From contig JALOPO010000020.1 of assembly GCA_025453855.1 (NCBI GenBank), forward strand, positions 1-21,474: a stretch of DNA of 21,474 bases, in the 5' to 3' direction. The notes below the pieces were generated by a model. It made no database searches, was not told where the DNA came from, and saw nothing but the letters and a program-made list of their open reading frames with translations. Origin of the DNA: Gemmatimonadaceae bacterium. Its GTDB lineage: Bacteria > Gemmatimonadota > Gemmatimonadetes > Gemmatimonadales > Gemmatimonadaceae. A program made the position numbers and the translations under genes. Positions 1 through 6,321 of the stretch are shown here, in pieces. The first letter of the stretch is position 1. The number at the start of each line of letters is the position of its first letter.

Positions 1-636
1 GGCGTTGGTGACCGCCGCCCGGCGCTCGCGCTCGGCGCGCATCTGCAGCTCCATCGACTGCTGGATGTCGCGCGGCGGCTCGATCCCCTGCAGCTCGACG
101 CGCGTGACGTCCACCCCCCACCCGATCGACGCCTCCTCGATCGTCTCGCGCATGCGGCGGTTGATCTCGTCGCGGCTGGCGAGCGTGGAGTCGAGCTCCA
201 TCTCGCCGACGATGTTGCGGAGCGCGGTGCGCGTCAGCGTCTCGAGCGCGAACGGGAGGTTCTGCACCGCGTACGTCGCCTTCTGCGGGTCGGCCACGCG
301 GTAGTAGAGCACCGCGTCGATGTCGATGGTCACGTTGTCCTTCGTGATCACCGGCTGGCTCGGGAAGTTGAGCACCTGCTCGCGCAGGTCGATGCGTGAC
401 GTCGCGCCGGCGGTCACCTTGGGCACGCCGTCCACGTCCTGCGTGAAGAGGCGCACGTCGATCGAGCGCGGACGCTCGATGAACGGGATGAGGATGTTGA
501 ACCCCGACCGCGCCACCCGGTTGAAGCGGCCGAGCCGCTCGATGACCATCACCTCGGCCTGCCCGATCACCTTGAACGAGCTGGTGGCCACGAGCAGCAC
601 GAGCACGACCACGATGGCGACGGCGATCCAGGTCAT
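1..636 (-). CDS. SPFH/Band 7 (stomatin-like, paraslipin type) membrane protein, C-terminus outside window
   Basis: Translating the minus strand from the ATG at 636-634 gives 212 codons that stay open to base 1, so the gene is cut at its C-terminal side. Residues 3-17 are one hydrophobic N-terminal segment (WIAVAIVVVLVLLVA). The Band 7 domain follows, with the stomatin-type stretches VMVIERLGRFNRV and SGFNILIPFIERP, then TKDNVTIDIDAVLYYRV and, near the cut, GWGVDVTRVELQGIEPP. That order matches the QmcA/paraslipin subfamily, whose members are usually about 300 residues, so roughly a third is missing. Known family role: oligomeric inner-membrane scaffolds, often paired with an NfeD protein that would lie beyond base 1. 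No clear Shine-Dalgarno precedes the ATG, and no in-frame alternative start was found just upstream. Family call is confident; exact partner is unknown. Confidence 0.9.
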   Translation of the reverse strand, partial: MTWIAVAIVVVLVLLVATSSFKVIGQAEVMVIERLGRFNRVARSGFNILIPFIERPRSIDVRLFTQDVDGVPKVTAGATSRIDLREQVLNFPSQPVITKDNVTIDIDAVLYYRVADPQKATYAVQNLPFALETLTRTALRNIVGEMELDSTLASRDEINRRMRETIEEASIGWGVDVTRVELQGIEPPRDIQQSMELQMRAERERRAAVTNA

Positions 637-1027
637 GGGAGTGGCAGCGAGGGAGCCGCGGCGCCGGAATCGCCGGCCCGCCCGTGCATCCTATCGCGGC
701 GCCCCGCCCGCCGGCAGCGGTTCGTGTGCCCGCCCGCTCCCGCCGCGGACGGCGAGCCGGGCGACTGCAACCGCGTCAGCACGGAGGCGCGGAGAACGAC
801 CCGAGGAGGGAGGCGTGCGCGTGCGGGAGCTCCCGTGCATGCGGGACCATCCAGGAACGGCTGTCGATCGGCTCCGCATGCATTCGGGGCGCCGAGCGCC
901 ACGCATGCAGTGGCTCAGCACCCTCCGTGCTCCGGTCGTCCTCCGTGTCGCCGTGCTGGCGCCGTTGCGCGGTGCACTGCAACCTCCTTCGCCGCGCGGC
1001 GTCCGGTGCGCGCAGCCGGAATCGGCG
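637..1027. other. 391-bp intergenic region with clustered dyads
   Basis: No convincing gene lies here; frames on both strands are arginine/alanine-rich readings of GC-rich DNA without family features. The stretch holds a 12-bp palindrome at 824-835, three GCATGC hexamers (837-842, 876-881, 903-908), and a 9-bp inverted repeat formed by 836-844 (TGCATGCGG) and 874-882 (CCGCATGCA). On the minus strand a weak -10-like TAGGAT at 693-688 sits about 50 bases before the SPFH start, without a recognisable -35. This should contain the SPFH promoter and the PD40 gene's 3' end; no T-rich terminator is visible. Confidence 0.5.
836..882. repeat. 9-bp inverted repeat around GCATGC hexamers
   Basis: Left arm 836-844 and right arm 874-882 are exact reverse complements, separated by 29 bases. 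A third GCATGC follows at 903-908, and a 12-bp palindrome (824-835) abuts the left arm. The arrangement resembles a protein-binding cluster upstream of the SPFH gene more than a terminator, since no T-run follows on either strand. Binding function is inference. Confidence 0.4.
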
Positions 1028-2152
1028 TCACCGCGTCCAGTCGGCGATGAAGAGGTTCGTCTCGCCCTGCCTGGCGTCGAAGCGATTCGAGGCCCAGATG
1101 AGCTTCGTGCCATCGTGCGAGAACATCGGGAAGCCGTCGAACTCGCCGTTCGTGGTCACCTGCTCGAGGTTGCGGCCGTCGACGTCGACCAGGAAGAGGT
1201 CGAAGTTGCGGCTGCGCGGATTGCGGTGGTTCGACGAGAAGATGATGCGCGTGCCGTCACGCGTCCACGACGGGCCGAAGTTCGCGCCGCCCAGGTTCGT
1301 GATCTGCCGGTTGTCGCTCCCGTCGGCGTTCATGACGAAGAGCTCCATGCGGTTGGGACGGATCATCCCCTGCGCGAGGAGCTCGCGGTACTGCCGCAGC
1401 CCGGCCGTGTCGCCGGCCGCGTAGTGCCACGCCCGGTAGACGATCTTCGTGCCGTCGGGCGACCACCACGGGCCGCCGTCGTAGCCCGGCGTCGTCGTGA
1501 GGCGGCGCACGTCGCTCCCGTCGACGTTCATCGTGTAGATGTCGAGGTCCCCGTCCTTGAGCGACGTGAAGACGATGCGACGGCCATCGGGGGAGAGCAC
1601 GCCTTCGGCCGTGTAGACGCCGTAGTTGGTGAGGCGGCGCGTGTCGCTCCCGTCGCGGTTCACCGTGTAGATGTCGAACTTGTCGATGCCCCAGACGTAG
1701 CCCTTGCTCGGGTCGGGACGTGGCGGGCAGTCGGCGCCGGCGTGCGTGGTGCTCGCGAAGAAGAGGCGCGTGCCGCCGGGGAGAAACCAGCCGCAGGTCG
1801 TCTTCCCCCGCCCGTCGCTCACGCGGCGCAGCCCGGTGCCGTCGGTGCGCATCACGTACTGCTGGTCGCAGGCACGGCCGTCGCGCGTGCTCTGGAAGGT
1901 GATCCACCGATCGTCGGCGCTGAAGTACGCCTCCGCGTTCTCGCCGCCGTCGGTGAGCTGGCGGATGTTGGCCAGGTGACGCTCGCCCGAGTCGGCGGCG
2001 AGCACGCGCCCGATGCGCGGCGACGCTGCGCTCGCGCTGGCGGCGGGCGCCGGTGTGTCGGCGGGGGCAGCGCCGCGGCAGGCGGCGACGAGGAGCGCGG
2101 CGAGCGTGAGCGCGAACGCGTGCGACGGACGTGACGAGAGCGTGATCGGCAT
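1028..2152 (-). CDS. PD40 (TolB-like) beta-propeller lipoprotein
   Basis: 374-residue secreted protein. The N-terminus has a basic start, a hydrophobic core and a lipobox ending LLVAAC, with the lipidated cysteine at residue 25; an Ala/Pro/Ser-rich linker follows. The rest is a series of PD40/WD40-like blades with the signature pattern of a predicted last strand, NxDGSD, RRLT, and then SPDGxxIVF (for example DIYTVNRDGSDTRRLTNYG, DIYTMNVDGSDVRRLT, ELFVMNADGSDNRQIT). This is the TolB C-terminal propeller fold without the TolB N-terminal domain, so it is not a clear tolB; family members typically act as periplasmic or surface binding platforms. I chose ATG 2152 because an in-frame GTG at 2179 lies inside the terminator hairpin of the upstream gene and would put extra residues before an already complete signal peptide. 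No Shine-Dalgarno is visible. Ligand is unknown. Confidence 0.85.
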   Translation of the reverse strand: MPITLSSRPSHAFALTLAALLVAACRGAAPADTPAPAASASAASPRIGRVLAADSGERHLANIRQLTDGGENAEAYFSADDRWITFQSTRDGRACDQQYVMRTDGTGLRRVSDGRGKTTCGWFLPGGTRLFFASTTHAGADCPPRPDPSKGYVWGIDKFDIYTVNRDGSDTRRLTNYGVYTAEGVLSPDGRRIVFTSLKDGDLDIYTMNVDGSDVRRLTTTPGYDGGPWWSPDGTKIVYRAWHYAAGDTAGLRQYRELLAQGMIRPNRMELFVMNADGSDNRQITNLGGANFGPSWTRDGTRIIFSSNHRNPRSRNFDLFLVDVDGRNLEQVTTNGEFDGFPMFSHDGTKLIWASNRFDARQGETNLFIADWTR

Positions 2153-2160
2153 GGCGGGCG

Positions 2161-2197
2161 AAAAGAAGCGGGGCCGCACCTCGTGGCGCGGCCCCGC
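2161..2197 (-). terminator. Rho-independent terminator after the S41 protease gene
   Basis: Arms 2188-2197 and 2168-2177 form a perfect 10-bp GC stem around a 10-base loop. On the minus strand the stem is followed by TTCTTTT (2167-2161). It lies 66 bases past the protease stop codon, the right place to end that transcript. The T-tract ends nine bases before the PD40 gene's ATG. Confidence 0.8.
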
Positions 2198-2220
2198 AAA
2201 TCTGTCGTCGGTCGTCGTGC

Positions 2221-2251
2221 GGCGCGGTCCGGTGGCTTACCGACCCGCGCC
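2221..2251 (-). terminator. Second hairpin directly after the S41 stop codon
   Basis: Bases 2221-2227 pair with 2245-2251 (7 bp) and 2230-2233 pair with 2239-2242 (4 bp), with a 2x2 internal loop and a 5-base terminal loop. It begins 11 bases after the protease stop. There is no T-tract, so it more likely protects the 3' end or pauses polymerase ahead of the true terminator at 2161-2197. Confidence 0.45.
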
Positions 2252-2262
2252 CCGCCCGGCGC

Positions 2263-3879
2263 TCACGGGCGCCGCGCCGCCTGCGCCGACGGACCCGGGA
2301 GCGGGATCCCCGCCGCGCTGAAGACCTCGCGCTGCGAGCCGCTCCTGCGCAGCAGCGCCGCGGCGCGCTGCAGCTGGTTGTCGTCGCCGAAGCGACGGCG
2401 CGCCACGGCCGAGTCGCCGAACGCCGCCTTCGCCACGCGATCGCCGAGCATCCGGTTCACGTACGGCGCCGCCGATTCGTAGAGCGCGCTGTCCACCGGC
2501 ACGCCGGCGGCCTTGATCCGCTTGAAGTACTCCGCACGCCATGCCGGCTGCACGGTGAAGTCGAGCCCGCGGACCTGCGGACGCAGCTCCTCGGCATACT
2601 GCGCGAGCACCTGGATCGCGTCCTGCGCCTTGGGCGCCAGCTGGCGCGCGAACTTCTGCTCGGCCGTGCTGATCGTGTCGGGACGCACCACGAGATCGGG
2701 CGTGATCCCGCCGCCGCCGTAGACGGTGCGGCCGCTGGCGCTGCGGAAGACCGGGCGCGCCTTGCGCGCACTGTCGCTCTCCATGCTGTCGGCCGGCGCC
2801 TCGTCCTCCACGAAACGACCATCCACGATCTTGCGCGGGCGCTGGATGCTGCGCCCGCTCGGCGTGAACCACTTGGCGGTCGTCATCTTGAGCGCGTAGC
2901 CGCCGTCGAGGCGGAAGAGCGACTGCACGAGCCCCTTGCCGAAGCTCGTCGTCCCCACGAGCACCGCGCGATCATGGTCCTGCAGCGCGCCGGCCACGAT
3001 CTCCGACGCCGAGGCGCTCTCGCCGTCGACGAGCACCACCAGCGGGAGGTCGGGGAGGAGCGGCTGCTCCTGCGACACGAACGTCTGGTTCATGTCGGCG
3101 CGCCCGCGATAGCTGAGGATCTCCTTGCCCTTGGGCAGGAAGAGGTTGCTCATCACGAACGCCTCGTCGAGGATCCCGCCCGGGTTGTTGCGCAGGTCGA
3201 GGACGAGCGACTTCATCCCCTTCTGCTGCAGCTGCCGGATGCTCTGGATCACCTCGTCCGACGCCGTCTCGTTGAAGCCGTTCACCGGGATGTAGCCCAC
3301 GCCGCCGTCGAGCATCATGGCGTAGGGGACGGCCGGGATGTGGATCACCGCGCGCGTGAACGTGGCCTCGATCGGCTCGGGCACGCCGGGGCGGCCGAAG
3401 CGCACCCTCACGCGCGTCCCGGGCTCGCCACGCAGCGCGTTCGACACCTGGTCGAGCTTCCAGCCGCGCGTCGCGAGCGTGTCAATCATGAGGATGCGAT
3501 CACCCTCCGCGACGCCGGCCCCGGCCGCGGGCGTGTTCGGGAAGACGCGCGCCACCGTCGCGTTGCCGCGGATGTCCTCGATCTGCATCCCCACGCCGGC
3601 ATAGCGACCGTTCGTGCTCTGCGTGAACGCCGCGAACTCCTTGGGCGTGTAGAGCACCGTGTACGGATCGTTGAGCTGCGCGACGAGGCCGCGCGCGGCC
3701 TTCTCGTAGAGCCCCGAGGCGTCGACGGTGTCGACGAAGCGCGTCGCGACCTGCCGCAGCACCTGGTCGAAGAGCATCGCCCCATCGCGCTGCTCGCGGG
3801 ACTGCCAGATCGCGCCACCCGCCACCAGGGGGACGGAGACGAGGAGCGCCGCGATCGCGGCTCGGCTGGTGCGCTGCAT
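2263..3879 (-). CDS. S41-family carboxyl-terminal processing protease with PDZ domain
   Basis: 538 residues from the ATG at 3879. Residues 6-25 form a hydrophobic export or anchor segment. A PDZ domain begins near residue 90 (YAGVGMQIEDI) and includes AGVAEGDRILMID. The S41 core contains LVLDLRNNPGG near 225-235 and the catalytic region DGESASASEIVAG followed by TSFGKGLVQ. By spacing to characterised CtpA/CtpB proteases, the nucleophile is Ser290, the general base Lys315, and Gln319 completes the triad, so the enzyme looks active. Known role: periplasmic cleavage of C-terminal tails of misfolded or precursor proteins. The region after about residue 350 carries an Asp/Glu/Ser-rich insertion and a long helical tail. 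The start is supported by AGGTAGG about ten bases upstream; the reading frame extends to 4059, but that stretch encodes Pro/Arg-rich sequence without signal character. Ends in two hairpins. Confidence 0.92.
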   Translation of the reverse strand: MQRTSRAAIAALLVSVPLVAGGAIWQSREQRDGAMLFDQVLRQVATRFVDTVDASGLYEKAARGLVAQLNDPYTVLYTPKEFAAFTQSTNGRYAGVGMQIEDIRGNATVARVFPNTPAAGAGVAEGDRILMIDTLATRGWKLDQVSNALRGEPGTRVRVRFGRPGVPEPIEATFTRAVIHIPAVPYAMMLDGGVGYIPVNGFNETASDEVIQSIRQLQQKGMKSLVLDLRNNPGGILDEAFVMSNLFLPKGKEILSYRGRADMNQTFVSQEQPLLPDLPLVVLVDGESASASEIVAGALQDHDRAVLVGTTSFGKGLVQSLFRLDGGYALKMTTAKWFTPSGRSIQRPRKIVDGRFVEDEAPADSMESDSARKARPVFRSASGRTVYGGGGITPDLVVRPDTISTAEQKFARQLAPKAQDAIQVLAQYAEELRPQVRGLDFTVQPAWRAEYFKRIKAAGVPVDSALYESAAPYVNRMLGDRVAKAAFGDSAVARRRFGDDNQLQRAAALLRRSGSQREVFSAAGIPLPGPSAQAARRP

Positions 3880-4072
3880 GGCGTTCGACCTACCTGGGGA
3901 TGAAAGGAACGGCGACGGTCCCGGTGGAGACTCTACCGGGACGCCTCTCGGCAAGTTCCTGCCGGTGCGCGCCTCTGGCAACGACGCCGGCGGACGCGGC
4001 GGGGTCACGTTCCGGCCGGGAGACCAGTCGGGCGCCGGCCCGGACCGCGGCCGATGCACCGCGGTCGCCGGC
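3880..4072. other. Intergenic spacer between repA-like and protease genes
   Basis: This spacer should carry the protease promoter and the 3' end of the repA-like transcript. It holds one clear dyad at 3918-3942. A TAGAGT hexamer inside that dyad is a weak -10 candidate without a -35. No iteron-like direct repeats were seen. Confidence 0.4.
3918..3942 (-). terminator. Hairpin between repA-like and protease genes (terminator or leader structure)
   Basis: Arms 3918-3925 and 3935-3942 are exact 8-bp reverse complements around a 9-base loop. On the minus strand a pyrimidine-rich stretch (TTCCTTTC) follows several bases beyond the stem. It lies about 130 bases after the repA-like stop and about 40 bases before the protease ATG, so it could end the former transcript or sit in the latter's leader. 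Confidence 0.35.
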
Positions 4073-4960
4073 TCACGCCCAGCGGTACTCGATGAACCAG
4101 GCCCGCCCGTCCTGCGTCTCCTCGGCCGCGACGACGATCCCGGCGGCGACCAGCATCTCGTTGGCCGGCTTCACCACGCGCAGGATGTGGCTCGGATAGC
4201 GCTGCGTGAGCGGGAGGAGCTCGGCGAGCGCCTCGAGGCCGATCCGCCAGCGCTTCTCGGCCCCGGCGGCGGCCTGCTGCACGCCGAGCAGGCGGTAGAT
4301 CCGGCGCGCCACCGGCGACTGCAGCGCGCCGTACTGCGGGAGGCGCAGCGACGTGACGTGCTCGGCATCCACGTTGCCGCGCACGAGCGGGGCGAGCGTC
4401 ACGCGCGCCACCCCTGGCTCGGCCGCGGTCACGCTCGGGAAGAGCGAGAGCTGGTCGCGGTCGGCGGCACGGCGCCGGTCGACCGTGGCGGTGGCGAGGA
4501 GCGTGAACGAGCCGTCGACCCAGTTCCCGGTCGATGCATCCCAGTAGGCGTTCGTGCTCTCGAGCGAGGTCCGTTCGAGACGGGCGAGCGCGCCCCGCAG
4601 CTGCTCGTACGTGCGCCCGTCGACGCGGCGCCCCATGGCGCGCAGGAAGGCGTGGAGCGTGAAGCTCAGCGTGCCGTCGCGCGGCCGCCCCGCCTCGTGG
4701 TACCGGTACAGGAGCTCGATGTAGACGTCCTGGTCGAACGTGCCGGGCAGACGATCGCCGGGCGCGGGGAGGACGCGCCACCGTCCGCCGTCAGGCAAGG
4801 TGTAGGTGAGCGCACCCTCCTCGGTGGAGTCGCTCAACCGGAAGAGCGGGAGCGCCTCGAGCGCGCGATCGAGCAGGACATGCGAGCGGACCGGCCGTCG
4901 CCGCGTCGCGGGCGCGTCACCCGCGGCGGTGGCGAGCTGCTCGGCGCGGTCGGCCGGCAT
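4073..4960 (-). CDS. RepA-like protein (replication initiator protein A family)
   Basis: 295 residues from ATG 4960; an in-frame GTG at 4966 is also possible and sits two bases after the upstream stop. The body resembles the RPA/RepA winged-helix family of plasmid initiators: GTFDQDVYIELLYRYHEAG in the first winged helix, then GRTYEQLRGALARLERTSLE, a beta-rich middle, and a second helical region with SPVARRIYRLLGVQQ and YPSHILRVVKPANEML. Known members bind origin repeats on plasmids, but homologues also sit in chromosomes with unknown roles, and this could be a transcription factor using the same fold. No iterons or parA/parB genes were found nearby, so a working plasmid origin is not supported. 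The upstream gene is a MerR-type regulator whose reading frame is broken, which would remove normal translational coupling to this start. Family call comes from recalled patterns, not a search. Confidence 0.7.
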   Translation of the reverse strand: MPADRAEQLATAAGDAPATRRRPVRSHVLLDRALEALPLFRLSDSTEEGALTYTLPDGGRWRVLPAPGDRLPGTFDQDVYIELLYRYHEAGRPRDGTLSFTLHAFLRAMGRRVDGRTYEQLRGALARLERTSLESTNAYWDASTGNWVDGSFTLLATATVDRRRAADRDQLSLFPSVTAAEPGVARVTLAPLVRGNVDAEHVTSLRLPQYGALQSPVARRIYRLLGVQQAAAGAEKRWRIGLEALAELLPLTQRYPSHILRVVKPANEMLVAAGIVVAAEETQDGRAWFIEYRWA

Positions 4961-4968
4961 GAACACCG

Positions 4969-5540
4969 TCAGCCCCGCAGCTCGGCGCGACCGAGGGCGG
5001 CGCGCACCGCCTCGCGCATCGCCACCAGCGCATCGTCGCGCGAGGCGCCCACGTCGCGGCGCACGTGCAGCTCGATGCCATCGGCGACCGTCATGCGGCG
5101 CCACTCGCCGGGCGCATCGCCATCCTGCTTGACCGCCACGTCGGCGCCCACGCTCAGCGCCGGCGCGAGCGCGGTCGCGACGCGACGCTCGAGCATGTCG
5201 CCGCCCACGCCGGCCAGCTCCTTCTTGATGACCTCGAGCGTCTGCCCCTCGCGCTGCCGGATCTTGATGGCGAGCAGCTGCAGCAGTTGATGGCGAGCAG
5301 CTGCAGCAGGTGGCGATAGCCGTAGGTCGCCGTGGTGCCGGCACCATCCGGGCGATCGAGGAGCTTCTGGGCGACGTAGAAGCGGATCGCGCGTGCACTC
5401 GGTGCCGCGCGCGCCGACGTGTTCGTGGGACGGAAGCCGGCCGCGTCGACGAGCGCCGTGGCGTGAGCTGCCAGCCCGCGCGCGTTCCACGGGGCGTGCC
5501 GAGCATGCGCGCGGAGGAGCGCGACGGGAGAGTCGGACAT
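4969..5540 (-). pseudogene. MerR-type regulator broken by a 23-bp tandem duplication
   Basis: From ATG 5540 the frame encodes SARAIRFYVAQKLLDRP, then TYGYRHLLQLLAI, a typical MerR DNA-binding helix-turn-helix and wing. Just after this, 23 bases are repeated exactly in tandem (5264-5286 and 5287-5309), shifting the frame; the read-through product stops at 5154 after 128 residues. Removing one copy restores a continuous 182-residue protein: LLAIKIRQREGQTLEVIKKEL, the rest of the MerR helix set, then a C-terminal domain ending at the TGA at 4971-4969. The restored stop lies two bases before a possible start of the repA-like gene, so the pair was probably translationally coupled. As written, the C-terminal domain is lost while most of the DNA-binding part survives. 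This could be recent inactivation, a slippage switch, or an assembly error at a repeat. Confidence 0.8.
5264..5309. repeat. Exact 23-bp tandem duplication, two units
   Basis: Unit one is 5264-5286 and unit two 5287-5309, identical base for base and directly adjacent. Flanking bases do not extend the identity. The unit length is 3n+2, so each gain or loss changes the reading frame of the overlapping regulator gene. The unit contains internal CTG/CAG runs that would favour polymerase slippage. Confidence 0.95.
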
Positions 5541-5599
5541 GTCGGGCGACAGGGCGATGCCGGTCCGTCAGCGCGGACGCGCCGCGATGCGGACGGGGA

Positions 5600-5636
5600 C
5601 GCCAGCAACGAAGCGGCTGGCGTGGTCTAGTGTCAA
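5600..5636 (-). promoter_or_regulatory. Possible promoter/operator of the MerR-rep unit
   Basis: On the minus strand a perfect -35 hexamer TTGACA lies at 5636-5631, about 90 bases before the regulator ATG. Downstream is a 7-bp inverted repeat, CGCCAGC (5600-5606) and GCTGGCG (5616-5622), where a MerR-type operator would be expected. No good -10 was found at 17-20 bases spacing, so the promoter call is weak. Confidence 0.3.
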
Positions 5637-5694
5637 CCCTGTGCCGTGATGCTGGCGGAATCGGTCGGGGACAAAAGAACGCCTTCAATTGTCG

Positions 5695-5710
5695 CGCTCC
5701 ACGCGGAGCG
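5695..5710 (-). terminator. Small hairpin after the receiver gene
   Basis: CGCTCC (5695-5700) and GGAGCG (5705-5710) form a 6-bp stem with a 4-base loop, 12 bases past the receiver gene's stop codon. A TTCTTTT run appears further downstream on the minus strand (about 5680-5674) rather than directly after the stem, so termination here is possible but weakly supported. Confidence 0.35.
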
Positions 5711-5722
5711 TCGTCCCGCCGT

Positions 5723-6136
5723 TCAGCCGTGGTCGACCGTCACCGGTTCGATCGCGGAGGGCACACCGTGCTTGGTGGCGATACCCGCGATCACGCTCAG
5801 GTCGACCGGCTTCTCCAGGAAATAGGTGGCGCCCAGTCGGAGCGACGCCTGCCGGTTGTCATCGTCCGGGTAGGCCGTGAGCACGATCACCGGAGTCATC
5901 GGTGCCACGAGTCCCGCCGCCGCCATCACCTGCAGTCCACCATCCCGCTTGGAACCCAGGCGCAGGTCGGTCACGATGAGGTCGAATTCCGCCGCGCCGA
6001 AGAGCGATTCCTTCGCTTCGTCGAGCGACGCGGCCACCACGACGGCCACGCCCTCACTGGCAAAGAGGTCCGCGAGCGACTCGCGGATCGACATCTCGTC
6101 TTCGATGATCAGGACTCGCTTCGGCACACCCACCAT
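5723..6136 (-). CDS. Single-domain response regulator (CheY-like receiver)
   Basis: 137 residues, a receiver domain with no output domain. The acidic pocket is Glu12/Asp13 (VLIIEDE), the phospho-acceptor is Asp57 in LIVTDLRL, the switch threonine is Thr87 (VIVLTAY) and the conserved lysine is Lys109 (FLEKPVD), so all catalytic positions are present. Such proteins act through protein-protein contacts or in a phosphorelay. It follows the glycosyltransferase operon in the same direction after a 163-base gap, suggesting a link with polysaccharide production or surface behaviour, but no cognate kinase adjoins it; the nearest is the kinase at 18028-19521. The ATG at 6136 has no clear Shine-Dalgarno, and a GTG three codons in is an alternative start. 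Confidence 0.88.
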   Translation of the reverse strand: MVGVPKRVLIIEDEMSIRESLADLFASEGVAVVVAASLDEAKESLFGAAEFDLIVTDLRLGSKRDGGLQVMAAAGLVAPMTPVIVLTAYPDDDNRQASLRLGATYFLEKPVDLSVIAGIATKHGVPSAIEPVTVDHG

Positions 6137-6321
6137 AGGGCGAGACGCGTGCCAGCGATCGTGCTCCCGAGCAGATCATCCAAGTCGTTGTCTCGCAACG
6201 CACTGCGAAACACACCCCGGACATCGCCGTGCCTTGCTGTGTCCGGAAACGAAACGTTCGTGGTGTGCACCGTGCGGAATTCGTACTCCCCGGGCGCGCT
6301 CAGCGAGATGGTGACGGGCAT
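6109..6321 (-). CDS. Possible small uncharacterised protein, 70 residues
   Basis: An open frame from ATG 6321 fills the gap between the membrane glycosyltransferase and the receiver gene, overlapping the former by 22 bases and the latter by 28. The product begins MPVTISLSAPGEYEFRTVHT and ends ALWWVCRSES. It has no signal peptide, membrane segment or motif I recognise. Third codon positions are less GC-biased than in neighbours, as is the receiver gene's start, so coding support is mixed. The 28-base overlap is larger than the 4-base overlaps elsewhere in the operon. It may be only a leader region. Confidence 0.3.
   Translation of the reverse strand: MPVTISLSAPGEYEFRTVHTTNVSFPDTARHGDVRGVFRSALRDNDLDDLLGSTIAGTRLALWWVCRSES

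Noticed and set aside
320..2134. A 604-residue open frame on the plus strand
   Set aside because: It runs antisense to the SPFH and PD40 genes, is Arg/Ala/Val-rich and shows no family motif, while the minus-strand readings have clear domains. Long antisense frames are expected at this GC content.
2177..2179. GTG as start of the PD40 lipoprotein
   Set aside because: It lies in the loop of the upstream gene's terminator hairpin and would only prepend residues to an already complete signal peptide; ATG 2150-2152 fits better.
2974..5290. Long plus-strand frames opposite the protease and repA-like genes (309 and 520 residues)
   Set aside because: No motif, charged low-complexity composition, and exact antisense to recognised domains.
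5541..5722. Iterons forming a replication origin near the rep-like gene
   Set aside because: Only short shared words (for example GCGATGC, GCGGACG) recur; no array of 17-22 base direct repeats is present here or at 3880-4072.
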